Positions 53,736-62,465 of a stretch of 64,000 nt of DNA are shown here, one piece after another. The first letter of the stretch is position 1; each line of letters starts with the position of its first letter. The notes below the pieces were generated by a model that was given only the letters and a program-made list of their open reading frames with translations, was not told where the DNA came from and ran no database searches. The translations under genes and the position numbers were made by a program. Where the stretch lies: the NCBI RefSeq assembly GCF_033547155.1, contig NZ_CP137892.1, positions 2,914,001 to 2,978,000 on the forward strand, given 5' to 3'. Origin of the DNA: Pseudomonas benzenivorans. GTDB taxonomy: Bacteria > Pseudomonadota > Gammaproteobacteria > Pseudomonadales > Pseudomonadaceae.

Positions 53736-55814
53736 ATGAAGCGCTCCCTGCTCTGCGCCACCCTCGCCTTTGCCCTCGGTTTGGGCGCGCTGCCCCTGGC
53801 GGCGAAGACCACCCAGTCCGATCCCTGGGAATACCTGCAACCCGACCGTGAGCAGGTCATCGCCAGCCTCAACGTCGTGGAACTGTTGAAGCGCCATCAC
53901 TACAACAAGCCGCCACTGGATGACGAGCGCTCGGTGAAGATCTACCAGGGTTACCTGAAGATGCTCGACCCGGCGCGCAGCTATTTCACCGCCGGCGATA
54001 TCGCCCAGTTCGACCGGTGGCGCGAGCAGTTCGACGACCTGCTCAAGAGCGGCAATCTGGAGCCCGGTTTCGTCATCTACAAGCGCCAGCTGGAGCGCCT
54101 GCAGGGACGCCTGCAGTTTGCCCTCGACCTGCTCGACCGGGGCATCGACAAGCTCGACTTCAGCCTCGACGAGAGCCTGCTGATCGACCGCGAGAACGCC
54201 CCCTGGGCCAAGGATGTCGCCGAACTGGACGACCTGTGGCGCAAGCGGGTGAAAGACGAGGTGCTGCGCCTGAAGCTCGCCGGCAAGGAGCCCAAGGCCA
54301 TCCAGGAGCTGCTGACCAAGCGCTACAAGAACCAGCTGGCGCGCCTGCAGCAGACGCGCGGCGAAGACATCTTCCAGGCCTACATCAATGCCTTCGCCAG
54401 CTCCTACGACCCGCACACCACCTACCTGTCGCCGGACAACGCGGAAAACTTCGACATCAATATGAGCCTGTCCCTGGAAGGCATAGGCGCGGTGCTGCAG
54501 ACCGACAACGAGTACGTCAAGGTGGTGCGCCTGGTTCCGGCCGGCCCCGCCGAGAAGAGCAAGCAGATCGCCCCGGCGGACAAGATCGTCGGCGTGGCCC
54601 AGGGCGACGACGAGATGGTCGACGTGATCGGCTGGCGCCTGGACGAGGTGGTCAAGCTGATCCGCGGCCCGAAGGGCTCGCAGGTGCGCCTGGAGGTGAT
54701 TCCGGCCAGCAACGCGCCGAACGATCAGACCAGCAAGGTGGTCAACATCACCCGCGAGGCGGTCAAGCTGGAGGAGCAGGCGGCGAAGAAGTCGGTGCTG
54801 CAGCTGAACCACGAGGGCCGCGACTACAAGCTGGGGGTGATCGAGATTCCCGCCTTCTATCTGGACTTCAAGGCCTTCCGCGCCGGCGACCCGAACTACA
54901 AGAGCACCACCCGCGACGTCAAACGCCTGCTCAGCGAGCTGGAGAAGGAGCAGGTCGACGGCGTGGTCATCGACCTGCGCAACAACGGCGGCGGCTCGCT
55001 GCAGGAAGCCACCGAACTGACCGGGCTGTTCATCGATCAGGGGCCCACCGTGCTGGTGCGCAACAGCGACGGCCGGGTCGACGTGCTGGCCGACGAGAAC
55101 AGCGGCACCTACTACACCGGTCCCATGGCCGTACTGGTCAACCGCCTGTCCGCCTCGGCCTCGGAGATCTTCGCCGGCGCCATGCAGGACTACCACCGCG
55201 CGCTGATCCTCGGCGGCCAGACCTTCGGCAAGGGCACGGTACAGACCATCCAACCGCTCAACCACGGCGAGCTGAAGCTGACCCTGGCCAAGTTCTACCG
55301 CGTCTCCGGGCAAAGCACCCAGCACCAGGGGGTGATTCCCGACATCCAGTACCCGGACGTGATGGACACCAAGGAAATCGGCGAGAGCGCCCTGCCCGAA
55401 GCCCTGCCCTGGGACAGCATCCGCCCGGCGATCAAGCCCGAACTGGACCCGATCATGCCGTTCCTCGCCGAACTGCAGGCGCGCTACGCCAACCGCACGG
55501 CGAAGAATCCCGATTTCACCTTCACCCGCGAGCGCCTGGCACTGGCCAAGAAGCTGATGGGGGAAACCACGGTCAGCCTCAACGAGGCCAAGCGCCGGGC
55601 CCAGCAGAACGACATCGAAGCCCAGCAGCTGGTCATCGAGAACAACCGGCGCAAGGCCAAGGGCCAGGCACCGCTGACCGAGCTGAAAACCGAAGACGAG
55701 GACGCCCTGCCCGACGAGGAGAAGACCAAGGTCCAGGACGATGCCTTTCTCGCCGAGAGCGGACACATCCTCCTCGACTATCTCGGCCTCAACGCCTCCC
55801 TAGCGAAGCAGTAA
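53736..55814 (+). CDS. prc: Periplasmic tail-specific protease Prc (S41)
   Basis: 692 residues with signal peptide MKRSLLCATLAFALGLGAL, cleavage near LAA-KT. PDZ domain about 235-320; catalytic Ser in LSASASEIFAGAMQDY and Lys in GGQTFGKGTVQTIQPL; substrate-binding segment DGVVIDLRNNGGGSLQEA. C-terminal DUF3340 region. In Pseudomonas the homologue (AlgO) degrades truncated MucA. An ATG at 53703 in the same frame would add 11 residues before the signal peptide; 53736 fits the signal sequence better. Confidence 0.94.
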   Translation: MKRSLLCATLAFALGLGALPLAAKTTQSDPWEYLQPDREQVIASLNVVELLKRHHYNKPPLDDERSVKIYQGYLKMLDPARSYFTAGDIAQFDRWREQFDDLLKSGNLEPGFVIYKRQLERLQGRLQFALDLLDRGIDKLDFSLDESLLIDRENAPWAKDVAELDDLWRKRVKDEVLRLKLAGKEPKAIQELLTKRYKNQLARLQQTRGEDIFQAYINAFASSYDPHTTYLSPDNAENFDINMSLSLEGIGAVLQTDNEYVKVVRLVPAGPAEKSKQIAPADKIVGVAQGDDEMVDVIGWRLDEVVKLIRGPKGSQVRLEVIPASNAPNDQTSKVVNITREAVKLEEQAAKKSVLQLNHEGRDYKLGVIEIPAFYLDFKAFRAGDPNYKSTTRDVKRLLSELEKEQVDGVVIDLRNNGGGSLQEATELTGLFIDQGPTVLVRNSDGRVDVLADENSGTYYTGPMAVLVNRLSASASEIFAGAMQDYHRALILGGQTFGKGTVQTIQPLNHGELKLTLAKFYRVSGQSTQHQGVIPDIQYPDVMDTKEIGESALPEALPWDSIRPAIKPELDPIMPFLAELQARYANRTAKNPDFTFTRERLALAKKLMGETTVSLNEAKRRAQQNDIEAQQLVIENNRRKAKGQAPLTELKTEDEDALPDEEKTKVQDDAFLAESGHILLDYLGLNASLAKQ

Positions 55815-55911
55815 CACCTAGCGGTCATTAAACGGTCACAAATCTGTCGTGAAATGCAGGGGTTGGTAGGGATATCAGCCCCTTCGCATTTTCAGGACAG
55901 TGAGCCCCCAG

Positions 55912-57672
55912 ATGACCGTCACCGAGCAGTTGAGCGCACTGAGCCACATCCTCGCTCACGGCGACTTGCACAGCCTGTTCCAGCCCATCGTCTCGCTATC
56001 CGAGCGACGCATCCTCGGCTACGAGGCCCTGACCCGCGGCCCCTCCAACAGCCCACTGCACTCGCCCATCAACCTCTTCGCCGTGGCCCGTCACGCCGGA
56101 CGGTTGAGCGAGCTGGAGCTGGCCTGCCGGAAAAGCGCCTGCCGGCGCTTCAGCGAGCTGACGCTTGAGGGCAAGCTGTTCCTCAACGTCTCCCCCGACT
56201 CCCTGCTGGAGCCCCGCCACCAACCCGGGCGCACCCTGCAGCTGCTGCAGGCCTTGGGCATCCCCCCGAGCCGGGTGGTGATCGAGCTGACCGAACAGTC
56301 CCCCACCGAGGACTTCTCCCTGCTCGACAACGCCCTGCACCATTACCGTGCCATGGGCTTCTCCATCGCCCTGGACGACCTCGGCGCCGGTTACTCCAGC
56401 CTGCGCCTGTGGTCGGAGCTGCGCCCGGATTACGTGAAGATCGACCGCCATTTCATCGACGGCATCCATCAGGATGCGGTCAAGCGCGAGTTCGTCGGCT
56501 CCATCCTGCAGATGGCCAAGGCCTCCCGCGCCGAGGTGATCGCCGAGGGCATCGAGCTGGAGGAGGAGCTCGCCGTCCTCTCCGAGATGGGCGTCAACCT
56601 GGTTCAGGGCTACCTGATCAGCCGCCCCCAGGAGCAACCGCCACGCGAGGCGCTCGGCCTGCTGCCCAGGCTCGATACGGCCCCCAACGGCCTCGGCGAG
56701 GAAGGCAGCGACCTGTCCGCCCTGCTCAACGAACAGCCGGCGGTGCCCCTGCACACCTCGACGGCCGAGGTCCTGGAGGCCTTCCGCGCCCAGGCCAACC
56801 TCAACTCCCTCGCCGTGCTCGACCAGGCTCGGCAGCCGGTGGGCATCGTCCATCGTCACTCGCTGGCCGATGCCTTGCTCAAGCCCTTCGCCACCGAACT
56901 GTTCGCCCGCAAGCCGATCAGCCGCCTGATGAGCGACGACTTTCTCGCCGTCGAACTGGGCCAGTCCCTGCAGCAGGTCAGCCGCCTGCTCACCAGCCGC
57001 GCCCGCCAGCGCATCGAGGAGGACTTCATCATCACCCAGGGCGGCCGTTACCTGGGCATGGGCCGGGTCATCGACGTGCTCAAGCTGATCACCGAACTGA
57101 AGATCCAGCAGGCCCGCCACGCCAACCCCCTGACCCTGCTACCGGGCAACGTGCCGATCCAGCAGTGCCTGAGCCGCCTGCTGCAGCAGGGCCGGGAGGC
57201 CGTGGTGTGCTATGTGGATATCGACAGCTTCAAGCCGTTCAACGACCTCTACGGCTATGCCAAGGGCGACGAGGTGTTGCTGTGCCTGGCCCAGTGCCTG
57301 GGCGAGCGGGTCGATCCGGCGCGCGACTTCGTCGGCCATATCGGCGGCGACGACTTCCTCCTGGTACTCGGTTCCGAGGACTGGCGCACCCGCCTCAATC
57401 GCCTGCTGGAGGACTTCCAGAGCCAATGCCGGCGCTTCTACAGCGAAGAGCACCTGCATGCCGGCTGCTTTACCGCCTACAACCGCCAGGGACAGCGCCA
57501 GGAGTTCGCCCTGCTCTCGCTATCGCTCGGCGTCGTGCACCTGCGCCCCGGACAGTGTGCGCAGCTCGATGCCGCGCAGCTCGCCGGCCTGGCCTCGGAG
57601 GCCAAGCGGCAGGCCAAGGCCGTGCCTGGCTACAGCCTGCATATCATCGATACGGGAAAGTTGTCCGCCTAG
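55912..57672 (+). CDS. EAL-CBS-GGDEF cyclic di-GMP protein
   Basis: 586 residues. EAL domain (about 10-240) with all phosphodiesterase residues: EALTRGP, NVSPDSL, ELTEQSP, ALDDLGAGYSS, VKIDRHF, AEGIE and QGYLISRP. CBS pair (about 260-390) with the nucleotide-binding style SLAVLDQARQPVGIV. GGDEF domain (about 400-580) with GGDDF where GGDEF or GGEEF is expected, so cyclase activity is doubtful and GTP sensing more likely. GTG 55900 is an alternative start (AGGA two bases before it). Ends overlap convergently with the Sel1 gene at CTAG. Confidence 0.93.
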   Translation: MTVTEQLSALSHILAHGDLHSLFQPIVSLSERRILGYEALTRGPSNSPLHSPINLFAVARHAGRLSELELACRKSACRRFSELTLEGKLFLNVSPDSLLEPRHQPGRTLQLLQALGIPPSRVVIELTEQSPTEDFSLLDNALHHYRAMGFSIALDDLGAGYSSLRLWSELRPDYVKIDRHFIDGIHQDAVKREFVGSILQMAKASRAEVIAEGIELEEELAVLSEMGVNLVQGYLISRPQEQPPREALGLLPRLDTAPNGLGEEGSDLSALLNEQPAVPLHTSTAEVLEAFRAQANLNSLAVLDQARQPVGIVHRHSLADALLKPFATELFARKPISRLMSDDFLAVELGQSLQQVSRLLTSRARQRIEEDFIITQGGRYLGMGRVIDVLKLITELKIQQARHANPLTLLPGNVPIQQCLSRLLQQGREAVVCYVDIDSFKPFNDLYGYAKGDEVLLCLAQCLGERVDPARDFVGHIGGDDFLLVLGSEDWRTRLNRLLEDFQSQCRRFYSEEHLHAGCFTAYNRQGQRQEFALLSLSLGVVHLRPGQCAQLDAAQLAGLASEAKRQAKAVPGYSLHIIDTGKLSA

Positions 57673-58136
57673 AGCCCGAGTGCCTGTGCCCGCGCGGCCA
57701 GGCGCGCCGCCTGCTCGGCATCGGCCGGCAGCCCCTCGGCGCCATCCCGGTAGAGTTCGGCCAGGCGCCGCGTGGCCAGGGGATGCCCCGCCGCGCTTGC
57801 CAGCGACCACCAGCGCACCGCCTCGCGGGCGTCGGGCGCCTTCCGCGCGTCGCCGGCCAGACTCGATAACCCCAGCTGATAGGCGGCCTTGCCATCGCCG
57901 CCTTCGGCGGCCAGGCGCAATAGCCGAAGGCCCTCCTCCCGCGCACCCAGGCCCTGGCCGCGAAACAACAGGATATGCCCGTAGAAACTTTGCGCACCGA
58001 CATCGCCCAGGCTCGCCATGCGCGCGAACCGGCCTTCCAGCCAGCGCCAACCACGCGGCTGCCTGACCCACCAGGACCAATGGAACAGGCGCCTGGCCAA
58101 GGCATAGGCCAGACGCGCGCGCAGCCGGTGGAGCAT
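57669..58136 (-). CDS. Sel1-like repeat protein
   Basis: 155 residues. An N-terminal amphipathic, Arg/Trp-rich region (RLFHWSWWVRQPRGWRWLEG) is followed by three Sel1-type alpha-alpha repeats (GLRLLRLAAEGGDGKAAYQLGL; AVRWWSLASAAGHPLATRRLAELY). No signal peptide. Last of three overlapping genes: its ATG 58136 overlaps the stop of the upstream gene by one base. Likely a scaffold or interaction protein; partner unknown. Confidence 0.78.
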   Translation of the reverse strand: MLHRLRARLAYALARRLFHWSWWVRQPRGWRWLEGRFARMASLGDVGAQSFYGHILLFRGQGLGAREEGLRLLRLAAEGGDGKAAYQLGLSSLAGDARKAPDAREAVRWWSLASAAGHPLATRRLAELYRDGAEGLPADAEQAARLAARAQALGL

Positions 58137-58501
58137 CAGATGTCGTCCGGGTAGCTGAACTCGAACACCCGCGCCACTTCCCCGGCGTGCCAAGACGCCG
58201 CGGCGACGCCATCGGAGGCACCGTTGAAACGGCCCAGGCGGGTCACGCAGTCGAAGAAGCCGGTCCGCGGCAAGCGGCTGGCCCCCTGGCTGATCACCAG
58301 GGCGCTGCGCAACGGCCGCTCGGCCTGCGCATCCAGGGCAGCCAGATGCTCCAGGGCCGCCGTCAGGGTCTGCATCGCCGGGCTTGGCAGGGCCAGGCGC
58401 TCGATCAATGCACGATAGGTCAACAGATGGCGCTGACGCCGCGCCTCTTCCAACTCGCTGAGCAATGCCTGCCAGTGCTGGCGACTGATACTGACCGTCA
58501 A
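58136..58501 (-). CDS. Conserved protein of unknown function, coupled to a Phd/HTH regulator
   Basis: 121 residues. Start is TTG 58501, preceded by GGAGG seven bases upstream and overlapping the HTH gene stop as TTGA. Segment QHWQALLSELEEARRQRHLLTYRALIERL has a winged-helix look; the C-terminus is LPRTGFFDCVTRLGRFNG and ends FEFSYPDDI. No family recognised. The overlap with a regulator that carries a Phd-like start would be compatible with a toxin-antitoxin pair, but nothing in this protein resembles a known toxin. Confidence 0.7.
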   Translation of the reverse strand: MTVSISRQHWQALLSELEEARRQRHLLTYRALIERLALPSPAMQTLTAALEHLAALDAQAERPLRSALVISQGASRLPRTGFFDCVTRLGRFNGASDGVAAASWHAGEVARVFEFSYPDDI

Positions 58502-58815
58502 GACTTCGCCTCCCAGCCCGCGACCCCGAGCGTCCAAGCCAATGCACGTTGAATAGCGGCATCCGGCTGGCGTTCGCCGCTTTCGATCATTCCCAAATAG
58601 TGCGGGCTGATGCCCACAGCCCGGGCCAGCTGCTCCACCGACAGCCCCTTGGCCTCACGCAGGCGCGCGAGCTGGTCCAACCCTGGCACTTCCTCGGCCG
58701 GCGGTGCATCCGCCGGCTCGACTCGGCCGGCGGCCTGCAGCAACGCCTGATACTCCGCCCACGGCAACACCGCGTATTGCGGCTCGCCGTCATTCTTGAT
58801 CACTTGTACGTTCAT
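58498..58815 (-). CDS. Phd-like N-terminus fused to XRE-type HTH
   Basis: 105 residues. Start MNVQVIKNDGEPQYAVLPWAEYQALL resembles a Phd/YefM antitoxin N-terminus; the C-terminus is a Cro/CI HTH (KGLSVEQLARAVGISPHYLGMIESGERQP). ATG 58815 follows AGGAG by eight bases. First gene of the three-gene overlapping operon; probably represses it. Confidence 0.85.
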   Translation of the reverse strand: MNVQVIKNDGEPQYAVLPWAEYQALLQAAGRVEPADAPPAEEVPGLDQLARLREAKGLSVEQLARAVGISPHYLGMIESGERQPDAAIQRALAWTLGVAGWEAKS

Positions 58816-58965
58816 CTTCGACGCTCCTTGGAAAGCGGTACCGAGAGCTTCAGTACATTCCTTGCAGGGCCCTATGTTAACAGCCCGAGCCTATAAGAGG
58901 CGCGCGCTCGGGACCGCGCCTTGGATACGCCGCCGAAGAAGCGAACAGGGGATTCGTGGCACCGC

Positions 58966-59415
58966 TCAGGAAAGCGGGCGGTCCGGTACCGCTTCGTCGT
59001 CCGCCGGCAGCCGCTCGATCGCCTCCAGCACCTGTGGCGCCTGGGCCTTGCGCCAGGCGCGAAAGGCTTCCAGCTCGGCGCTCCAGGTCCGCAGCACCCA
59101 GGCCAGCACGGCCAGATCGTCGATAAAGCCCACACCGATCAACCAGTCGGGCAAGGCATCCAGGGGGGTGACGAAATACAGCAGGGCGGCGACCACCGCC
59201 AGCATCGCCTCGGAACCGATCGCCCGGTACTCGCCGCGCCACCAGGCCGCACAGAGGCTCTGCAGCAGGCGCAGGTCCTCCTTCAGGTCGGCGAGACGTC
59301 GACCTTGCTGGCCACTCTTGCGGGCCACCGCCAGCAACAGGCCGGGTAGCCGGGCCCGACTCAACAATTGCTGCGCCAATGGCAGAAATCGGGCGAAACC
59401 CCAGGGTGCTTTCAT
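58966..59415 (-). CDS. YkvA family (DUF1232) membrane protein
   Basis: 149 residues. The DUF1232 core is LLYFVTPLDALPDWLIGVGFIDDLAVLAWVL, with two short hydrophobic segments. Function unknown. ATG 59415 has AGGAG six bases upstream; the frame is open 45 codons further without similarity. Monocistronic. Confidence 0.85.
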   Translation of the reverse strand: MKAPWGFARFLPLAQQLLSRARLPGLLLAVARKSGQQGRRLADLKEDLRLLQSLCAAWWRGEYRAIGSEAMLAVVAALLYFVTPLDALPDWLIGVGFIDDLAVLAWVLRTWSAELEAFRAWRKAQAPQVLEAIERLPADDEAVPDRPLS

Positions 59416-59781
59416 GGTCGCTCCTCGCCAGCCCGCATGGCTGCTGGGCTCCTTGAGGTTATCCACGCAAGCTGTGGATAACCCTGTGAACATAAGCTGA
59501 ACGAGCCTGCCAAAGGCCCGTGCTATCGGGCCTTGCGACAGATCGGACATTTTTTACACAAAGCATAAAATCCATGTAAATCAAATAGTTAAAAAATCAA
59601 ACAGTTATTCGCCCCAGTGTTGACAACCCCTATCGAGAGCGCCTGCGCGAATGTGCATAACCGTAACACCAAACGGGCCGAAACAGCCCCCTTACAGACC
59701 GACCGGTCGATTACCGGCACCCTGTACACCCCAGAAACGACAACGCCCCGTCGAGACGGGGCGCTGCGATGAAACGCGAGC
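59416..59781. other. 366-bp gap with inverted DnaA boxes and AT-rich stretch
   Basis: TTATCCACG (59459-59467) and the perfect DnaA box TGTGGATAA (59473-59481) face each other inside a 10-bp inverted repeat GGTTATCCAC/GTGGATAACC (59457-59483). An AT-rich run at 59545-59610 is unusual for this genome. No gene. The hairpin is 41 bases before the YkvA start. Confidence 0.5.
59744..59763 (-). terminator. Terminator-like hairpin after the FKBP gene
   Basis: CGCCCCGT-CGAG-ACGGGGCG, then TTGTCGTTTC on the minus strand, 18 bases after the stop codon. Confidence 0.65.
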
Positions 59782-60492
59782 TTACTGTTCGGCGCTGGCG
59801 CCCGCGTCCTTGATGGACAGCAGCTCCAGTTCGAACACCAGCACCGAGTTGGCCGGAATCGCCGGAGTCGGGCTCTGCTCGCCATAGGCCAGCTCACTGG
59901 GGATGTACAGCTTGTACTTCTCGCCGACATGCATCAGCTGCAAGCCTTCGACCCAACCCGGGATCACGCCGCTGACCGGCAGATCGATCGGGCTGCCGCG
60001 CTCGATCGAGCTGTCGAACACGCTGCCATCGGTCAACTTGCCTTCGTAGTGAACGGTCACCACATCGTTGGCTTTCGGCTGAGCACCCTCGGCCTTGGTC
60101 AGCACTTCGTACTGCAGGCCGGACTCGGTGGTCACCACGCCCTCACGCTTGGCGTTGTCCTCGAGGAACTTCTTGCCGGCCTTGGCCGACTCCTCGTTCA
60201 TGGCCGCCATGCGCTCCTCGGCACGCTTCTGCAGGAAGGCGAAGGCCTCGATCAGCTCTTCATCCTTCAGGCGTTGCTCCTTCTTGCCGATGGCATCCTC
60301 GATGCCCTGGGCGACGGCCTTGGAATCCAGGTCATCCATGCCTTCCTGGGCCAGGCTCTTGCCCATGTTCAGGCCGATGCCGTAGGAGGCCTTCTGCGCC
60401 GGGGTCTCCAGCTCGACGGAGGTCTGCGAATCGCAGCCCGCGAGTACCAGGCCAACCAGCGCAACCGCCGCCGCTAAACGATGCTTCTTCAT
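59782..60492 (-). CDS. FKBP-type peptidyl-prolyl isomerase lipoprotein (FkpA/Mip type)
   Basis: 236 residues. Lipobox VLAGC with Cys20, then Asp at +2. N-terminal dimerisation helices (about 30-115, KASYGIGLNMGKSLAQEGMD) and a C-terminal FKBP domain with TVHYEGKLTDGSVFDSS, VIPGWVEGLQLM, PSELAYGE and VFELELLSI. Periplasmic protein folding. Asp at +2 would retain lipoproteins in the inner membrane of E. coli; this rule is weaker in Pseudomonas. Confidence 0.93.
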   Translation of the reverse strand: MKKHRLAAAVALVGLVLAGCDSQTSVELETPAQKASYGIGLNMGKSLAQEGMDDLDSKAVAQGIEDAIGKKEQRLKDEELIEAFAFLQKRAEERMAAMNEESAKAGKKFLEDNAKREGVVTTESGLQYEVLTKAEGAQPKANDVVTVHYEGKLTDGSVFDSSIERGSPIDLPVSGVIPGWVEGLQLMHVGEKYKLYIPSELAYGEQSPTPAIPANSVLVFELELLSIKDAGASAEQ

Positions 60493-60680
60493 GCTTGATC
60501 CTTGTTCCGGTGCGCCCTAGGGCAATCGAGTGAAGGCGCGAGCTTAGCAGGCCGTCGCGATCACTGGCTACCGGGATAGGAACCAGAAAATGCGCATAAG
60601 TTCAGGTGTTTAGCAGGTTTTTCGAAGGAGTACGGCGAATGTTGCGGAGGGATAAAGCAGAGGTGAAGCGAGGAGGGAAA

Positions 60681-60757
60681 TGGCGCAGCGGACGGGACTC
60701 GAACCCGCGACCCCCGGCGTGACAGGCCGGTATTCTAACCGACTGAACTACCGCTGC
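60681..60757 (-). tRNA. tRNA-Asp (anticodon GTC)
   Basis: Minus strand begins GCAGCGGTAGTTCAGTCGG and ends GTCCGCTGCGCCA, a 77-nt cloverleaf with encoded CCA. The anticodon loop CCTGTCACG carries GTC. D and T arms are standard. Confidence 0.98.
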
Positions 60758-60778
60758 GCGTAACCCCGAAAGCGAGAT

Positions 60779-60854
60779 TGGTGGGTGATGACGGGATCGA
60801 ACCGCCGACCCTCTGCTTGTAAGGCAGATGCTCTCCCGGCTGAGCTAATCACCC
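60779..60854 (-). tRNA. tRNA-Val (anticodon TAC)
   Basis: Minus strand begins GGGTGATTAGCTCAGCCGG and ends GTCATCACCCACCA, 76 nt with encoded CCA. Anticodon loop CTTACAA carries TAC. Lies 21 bases before tRNA-Asp on the same strand, so the two are probably co-transcribed. Confidence 0.98.
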
Positions 60855-61015
60855 TTCACTCTCGAAGTGGGGCGCATTCTAGAGAGCCATCGGCACCTTG
60901 GCAAGCCCTGATCGAAAAAAAATTTATCGACGCAGCAAAGGCTTAGCTCAGGGTTGGCCTGCGCCCCCGAGGGGAGAATAATGCGCGCTTTGCGTTAATG
61001 GAGAGTCACCCCCTC

Positions 61016-61936
61016 ATGTGGTTTCGCAACCTGCTGGTCTACCGCCTCACCCAGAACGTCCCCTTCGATGCCGAGGCCCTCGAAGCCGCATTGGCCGCCA
61101 AGCCGGCACGCCCCTGCGCCAGCCAGGAACTGACCACCTACGGCTTCATCGCCCCCTTCGGCAAGGGCGCCGATGCGCCCCTGGTGCACGAGAGCCAGGG
61201 CTTCCTGCTGATCGCCGCGCGCAAGGAGGAACGCATCCTGCCCGGCAGCGTGGTGCGTGACGCGTTGAAGGAGAAGGTCGACGAGATCGAAAACGAGCAG
61301 ATGCGCAAGGTCTACAAGAAGGAACGCGACCAGCTCAAGGACGAGATCGTGCAGGCCTTCCTGCCCCGCGCCTTCATCCGCAAGTCGGCAACCTTCGCCG
61401 CCATCGCCCCGGCCCAAGGCCTGATCCTGGTCGACGCCTCCAGCGCCAAGCGCGCCGAAGACCTGCTCTCCACGCTGCGCGAGGCCATCGGTTCGCTGCC
61501 GGTGCGGCCGCTGACCGTGAAGATCGCCCCGAGCGCCACTCTCACCGATTGGGTCAAGGCACAAAAGGCCGCCGCCGACTTCTTCGTGCTGGACGAGTGC
61601 GAGCTGCGCGACACCCATGAGGATGGCGGCGTGGTGCGCTGCAAGCGCCAGGACCTGACCAGCGACGAGATTCAGCTGCACCTGAGCGCCGGCAAGCAGG
61701 TCACCCAGCTGGCCCTGGGCTGGCAGGACAAGCTGTCCTTCGTGCTCGACGACAAGCTGGTGATCAAGCGCCTGCGCTTCGAGGACCTGCTGCAGGAACA
61801 GGCCGAGCAGGACGGCGGCGACGATAACCTCGGCCAGCTGGACGCCAGCTTCACCCTGATGATGCTGACCCTGGTCCAGTACCTGCCCGCCCTGTTCGAG
61901 GCCCTCGGCGGCGAGGAAATCCCCCAGGGCATCTGA
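61016..61936 (+). CDS. rdgC: Recombination-associated protein RdgC
   Basis: 306 residues, the family length. Starts [20 protein letters not shown] and contains [23 protein letters not shown] and [19 protein letters not shown], typical of RdgC, a ring-shaped DNA-binding protein that limits RecA access. An upstream in-frame ATG at 60998 is not favoured. Single gene downstream of the tRNAs on the other strand. Confidence 0.96.
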   Translation: MWFRNLLVYRLTQNVPFDAEALEAALAAKPARPCASQELTTYGFIAPFGKGADAPLVHESQGFLLIAARKEERILPGSVVRDALKEKVDEIENEQMRKVYKKERDQLKDEIVQAFLPRAFIRKSATFAAIAPAQGLILVDASSAKRAEDLLSTLREAIGSLPVRPLTVKIAPSATLTDWVKAQKAAADFFVLDECELRDTHEDGGVVRCKRQDLTSDEIQLHLSAGKQVTQLALGWQDKLSFVLDDKLVIKRLRFEDLLQEQAEQDGGDDNLGQLDASFTLMMLTLVQYLPALFEALGGEEIPQGI

Positions 61937-61949
61937 GCCGCTCGGCCCG

Positions 61950-61979
61950 GGACCGGCGGCAGCCAGCCTCCGCCGGTCC
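61950..61979 (+). terminator. Hairpin after rdgC
   Basis: Perfect 10-bp stem GGACCGGCGG/CCGCCGGTCC with a ten-base loop, 13 bases after the rdgC stop. No T tract follows. Confidence 0.45.
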
Positions 61980-62025
61980 CCAGCGGCTTGCCCCGGCAGC
62001 CGGTCTGTGCACAATGACCGGCAGC

Positions 62026-62075
62026 GTGAGGACGACCTCACCACTCCATGAGTGACCACCCGGGGACGGCCCCTG
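62026..62075 (+). promoter_or_regulatory. Guanidine-II (mini-ykkC) riboswitch
   Basis: Two hairpins with ACGR loops: GTGAGG-ACGA-CCTCAC (62026-62041) and GGGG-ACGG-CCCC (62062-62073), 20 bases apart, upstream of a GGAGGT ribosome-binding site and the sugE start at 62098. This is the mini-ykkC architecture, in which guanidinium joins the two loops and frees the ribosome-binding site. Confidence 0.9.
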
Positions 62076-62097
62076 CCCTTATGCCCCGGAGGTCGTT

Positions 62098-62412
62098 ATG
62101 TCCTGGATCATTCTGTTTTTCGCCGGCCTGTTCGAGGTCGGCTGGGCCGTCGGCCTGAAATATACCGACGGTTTCACCCGCCCCCTACCCAGCCTGCTGA
62201 CCATCGCCGCGATGGTCGTCAGCCTGGGCCTGCTCGGCCTGGCCATGAAGGAGCTGCCCCTGGGCACCGCCTACGCCATCTGGACCGGGGTCGGCGCGGT
62301 CGGCACGGTGATCGCCGGCATCATCCTGTTCGGCGAATCCATGGCCTTGATCCGCCTGGCCAGCGTGGCGCTGATTCTCTGCGGCTTGCTCGGGCTTAAA
62401 CTCAGCCACTGA
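62098..62412 (+). CDS. sugE: Guanidinium exporter SugE/Gdx (SMR family)
   Basis: 104 residues, four helices. [23 protein letters not shown] has the membrane Glu of SMR transporters; [24 protein letters not shown] is as in SugE/Gdx. The guanidine-II riboswitch upstream fits guanidinium as substrate. Confidence 0.95.
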   Translation: MSWIILFFAGLFEVGWAVGLKYTDGFTRPLPSLLTIAAMVVSLGLLGLAMKELPLGTAYAIWTGVGAVGTVIAGIILFGESMALIRLASVALILCGLLGLKLSH

Positions 62413-62429
62413 GGCGCCCACAACCAAAA

Positions 62430-62447
62430 GCCCGCCATCCGGCGGGC
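62430..62447. terminator. Bidirectional terminator
   Basis: GCCCGCC-ATCC-GGCGGGC flanked by AAAA on the left and TTTTT on the right, between the convergent sugE and MFS-acyltransferase genes. Confidence 0.88.
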
Positions 62448-62465
62448 TTTTTCGTTCCGGCTGGC

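Noticed and set aside
53715..55766. 683-codon minus-strand frame over prc
   Set aside because: Antisense to an intact S41 protease with all catalytic residues.
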